Under the pieces are notes generated by a model. That model worked only from the letters and a program-made list of their open reading frames with translations, made no database searches and was not told where the DNA came from. Shown piece by piece: positions 40,540-41,029 of a stretch of DNA of 41,029 nt. Origin of the DNA: UBA2428 sp002343545. GTDB lineage: Bacteria > Bdellovibrionota > UBA2428. The position numbers and the translations under genes were made by a program. Numbering within the stretch: position 1 is the first letter of the stretch; every line of letters begins with the position of its first letter. The stretch covers positions 1 to 41,029 of the forward strand of contig CALFZE010000026.1 of NCBI GenBank assembly GCA_937952285.1, given 5' to 3'.

Positions 40540-41029
40540 TCCGCGCACCGTGCCGCATCGACCTGGCCGGCGGCACCCTGGACCTTTGGCCGCTTTACCT
40601 CTACCACGGCGGACTCGAGCTCGTTCATATGGCGATCGACATCCGGGCCTCGGCGCAACTCAAGGGCAAGAAGGCTCCGCTCAAAAAAGGCTTCTCGCTG
40701 GTCGTGCGTAGCGACGACCTCGGTACGCAAACCCGCTACCGCAGCCTCGAGGAACTCGAAGCCTCCCTCGAAAAATCGACGAGCGAAAACCCGCTGCGGT
40801 GGGTGAACCGCGTCGCACACGCAAAGTTCCGCGAAGCGGGTATCGGCGGCGACTGGACTTTGCGCACCTGGAGCGAAACCCCGCCGGGTTCCGGGCTCGG
40901 CGGATCGTCCGTGCTCGGCGTCGCGCTCGCGAAAGCCCTCGACCGAGGCCTCCTCGGCAAAAAGTCCTGGACGAGCAGCGAACTTTGGAAAATGCAAACC
41001 TTCGTGCGCGACCTCGAAGCCGTCGAGAT
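40527..41029 (+). CDS. GHMP-family sugar kinase (5' part, runs off the window)
   Basis: The frame is open from the ATG at 40527 to the window end (167 codons). It starts with APCRIDLAGGTLDLWPLY, the substrate-binding N-terminus of GHMP kinases such as D-glycero-D-manno-heptose-7-phosphate kinase, and contains the ATP-binding motif PPGSGLGGSSVLGVAL. GGAGG lies 8 nt upstream and the start overlaps the preceding gene by 13 bp. The LAGG-T-D start points to a sugar rather than a mevalonate or homoserine kinase; the precise substrate cannot be told from this part. Confidence 0.88.
   Translation, partial: MESVVRAPCRIDLAGGTLDLWPLYLYHGGLELVHMAIDIRASAQLKGKKAPLKKGFSLVVRSDDLGTQTRYRSLEELEASLEKSTSENPLRWVNRVAHAKFREAGIGGDWTLRTWSETPPGSGLGGSSVLGVALAKALDRGLLGKKSWTSSELWKMQTFVRDLEAVE

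Noticed and set aside
1..41029. tRNA, rRNA, insertion sequences, CRISPR arrays, prophage
   Set aside because: No cloverleaf, conserved rRNA segment, transposase motif, regular spaced repeat or phage structural gene was seen anywhere in the window.

Overview
The window reads as a piece of chromosome from a GC-rich, flagellated, diderm bacterium. The gene families (polar-type flagellar rod genes with a sigma-54 promoter, ftsQ-ftsA-ftsZ, a VKOR-DsbA fusion, a cytochrome b/CCG-domain electron transfer protein, a cytosolic NamZ-like protein, and a subtilase with a Cys-plus-membrane-helix tail) fit the old Deltaproteobacteria, most likely Bdellovibrionota or a relative. That placement is inference; there is no rRNA or other decisive marker. 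I saw no tRNA, rRNA, insertion sequence, phage or CRISPR.

Layout. 1-4055 (minus): fliE (cut by the window edge), flgC and flgB behind a near-consensus sigma-54 promoter, and a large periplasmic TPR protein. 4076-5501 (plus): three translationally coupled genes, an ECF-like sigma factor, a small FecR-N/anti-sigma-like protein and a HEPN-like protein. 5498-9512 (minus): ftsQ-ftsA-ftsZ, with the ftsZ terminator inside the convergent HEPN gene. 9571-12682 (plus): a small barrel-like exported protein, a VKOR-DsbA disulfide enzyme and an exported protein of mosaic base composition. 12691-21443 (minus): a tight six-gene operon (UbiA-family prenyltransferase, ABC ATPase and permease, CPA2 antiporter, PssA-like CDP-alcohol phosphatidyltransferase, PPDK/rifampicin-phosphotransferase-like enzyme), divergent from a CarS-like CTP-transferase (21594). 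22145-25043: a GNAT-like protein, a fatty-acid desaturase and a secreted Cys-containing protein. 25021-27439 (minus): namZ-like and aspartate kinase. 27497-28660 (plus): a LysM lipoprotein. 28687-35562 (minus): a long co-directional run of subtilase, dedA, thiB-thiP-thiQ, a lipoprotein and an alpha/beta hydrolase. 35831-37283 (plus): a HEAT-repeat membrane protein and a lipoprotein. 37313-37536: a strongly structured segment with a 37-codon ORF. 37650-39656 (minus): an EMO-like quinone oxidoreductase. 39712-41029 (plus): a membrane protein and the start of a GHMP sugar kinase.

The two observations most worth a second look are non-coding. The 268-bp gap at 35563-35830 holds two perfect DnaA boxes 22 bp apart, a third converging box and a 60-bp stretch of about 73 percent A+T, and genes run mostly away from it on both sides, so it is a good oriC candidate. 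The segment 37313-37536 packs three strong hairpins around a 37-codon hydrophobic ORF with an ideal ribosome binding site and an Arg-rich, five-Asn tail, which looks like a structured mRNA of the type I toxin or regulatory leader kind. A third theme is membrane lipid chemistry: the UbiA, CarS and PssA families clustered at 15-22 kb are the ones that carry out consecutive steps of archaeal ether-lipid synthesis, beside an FtsX/LolC-type ABC exporter.
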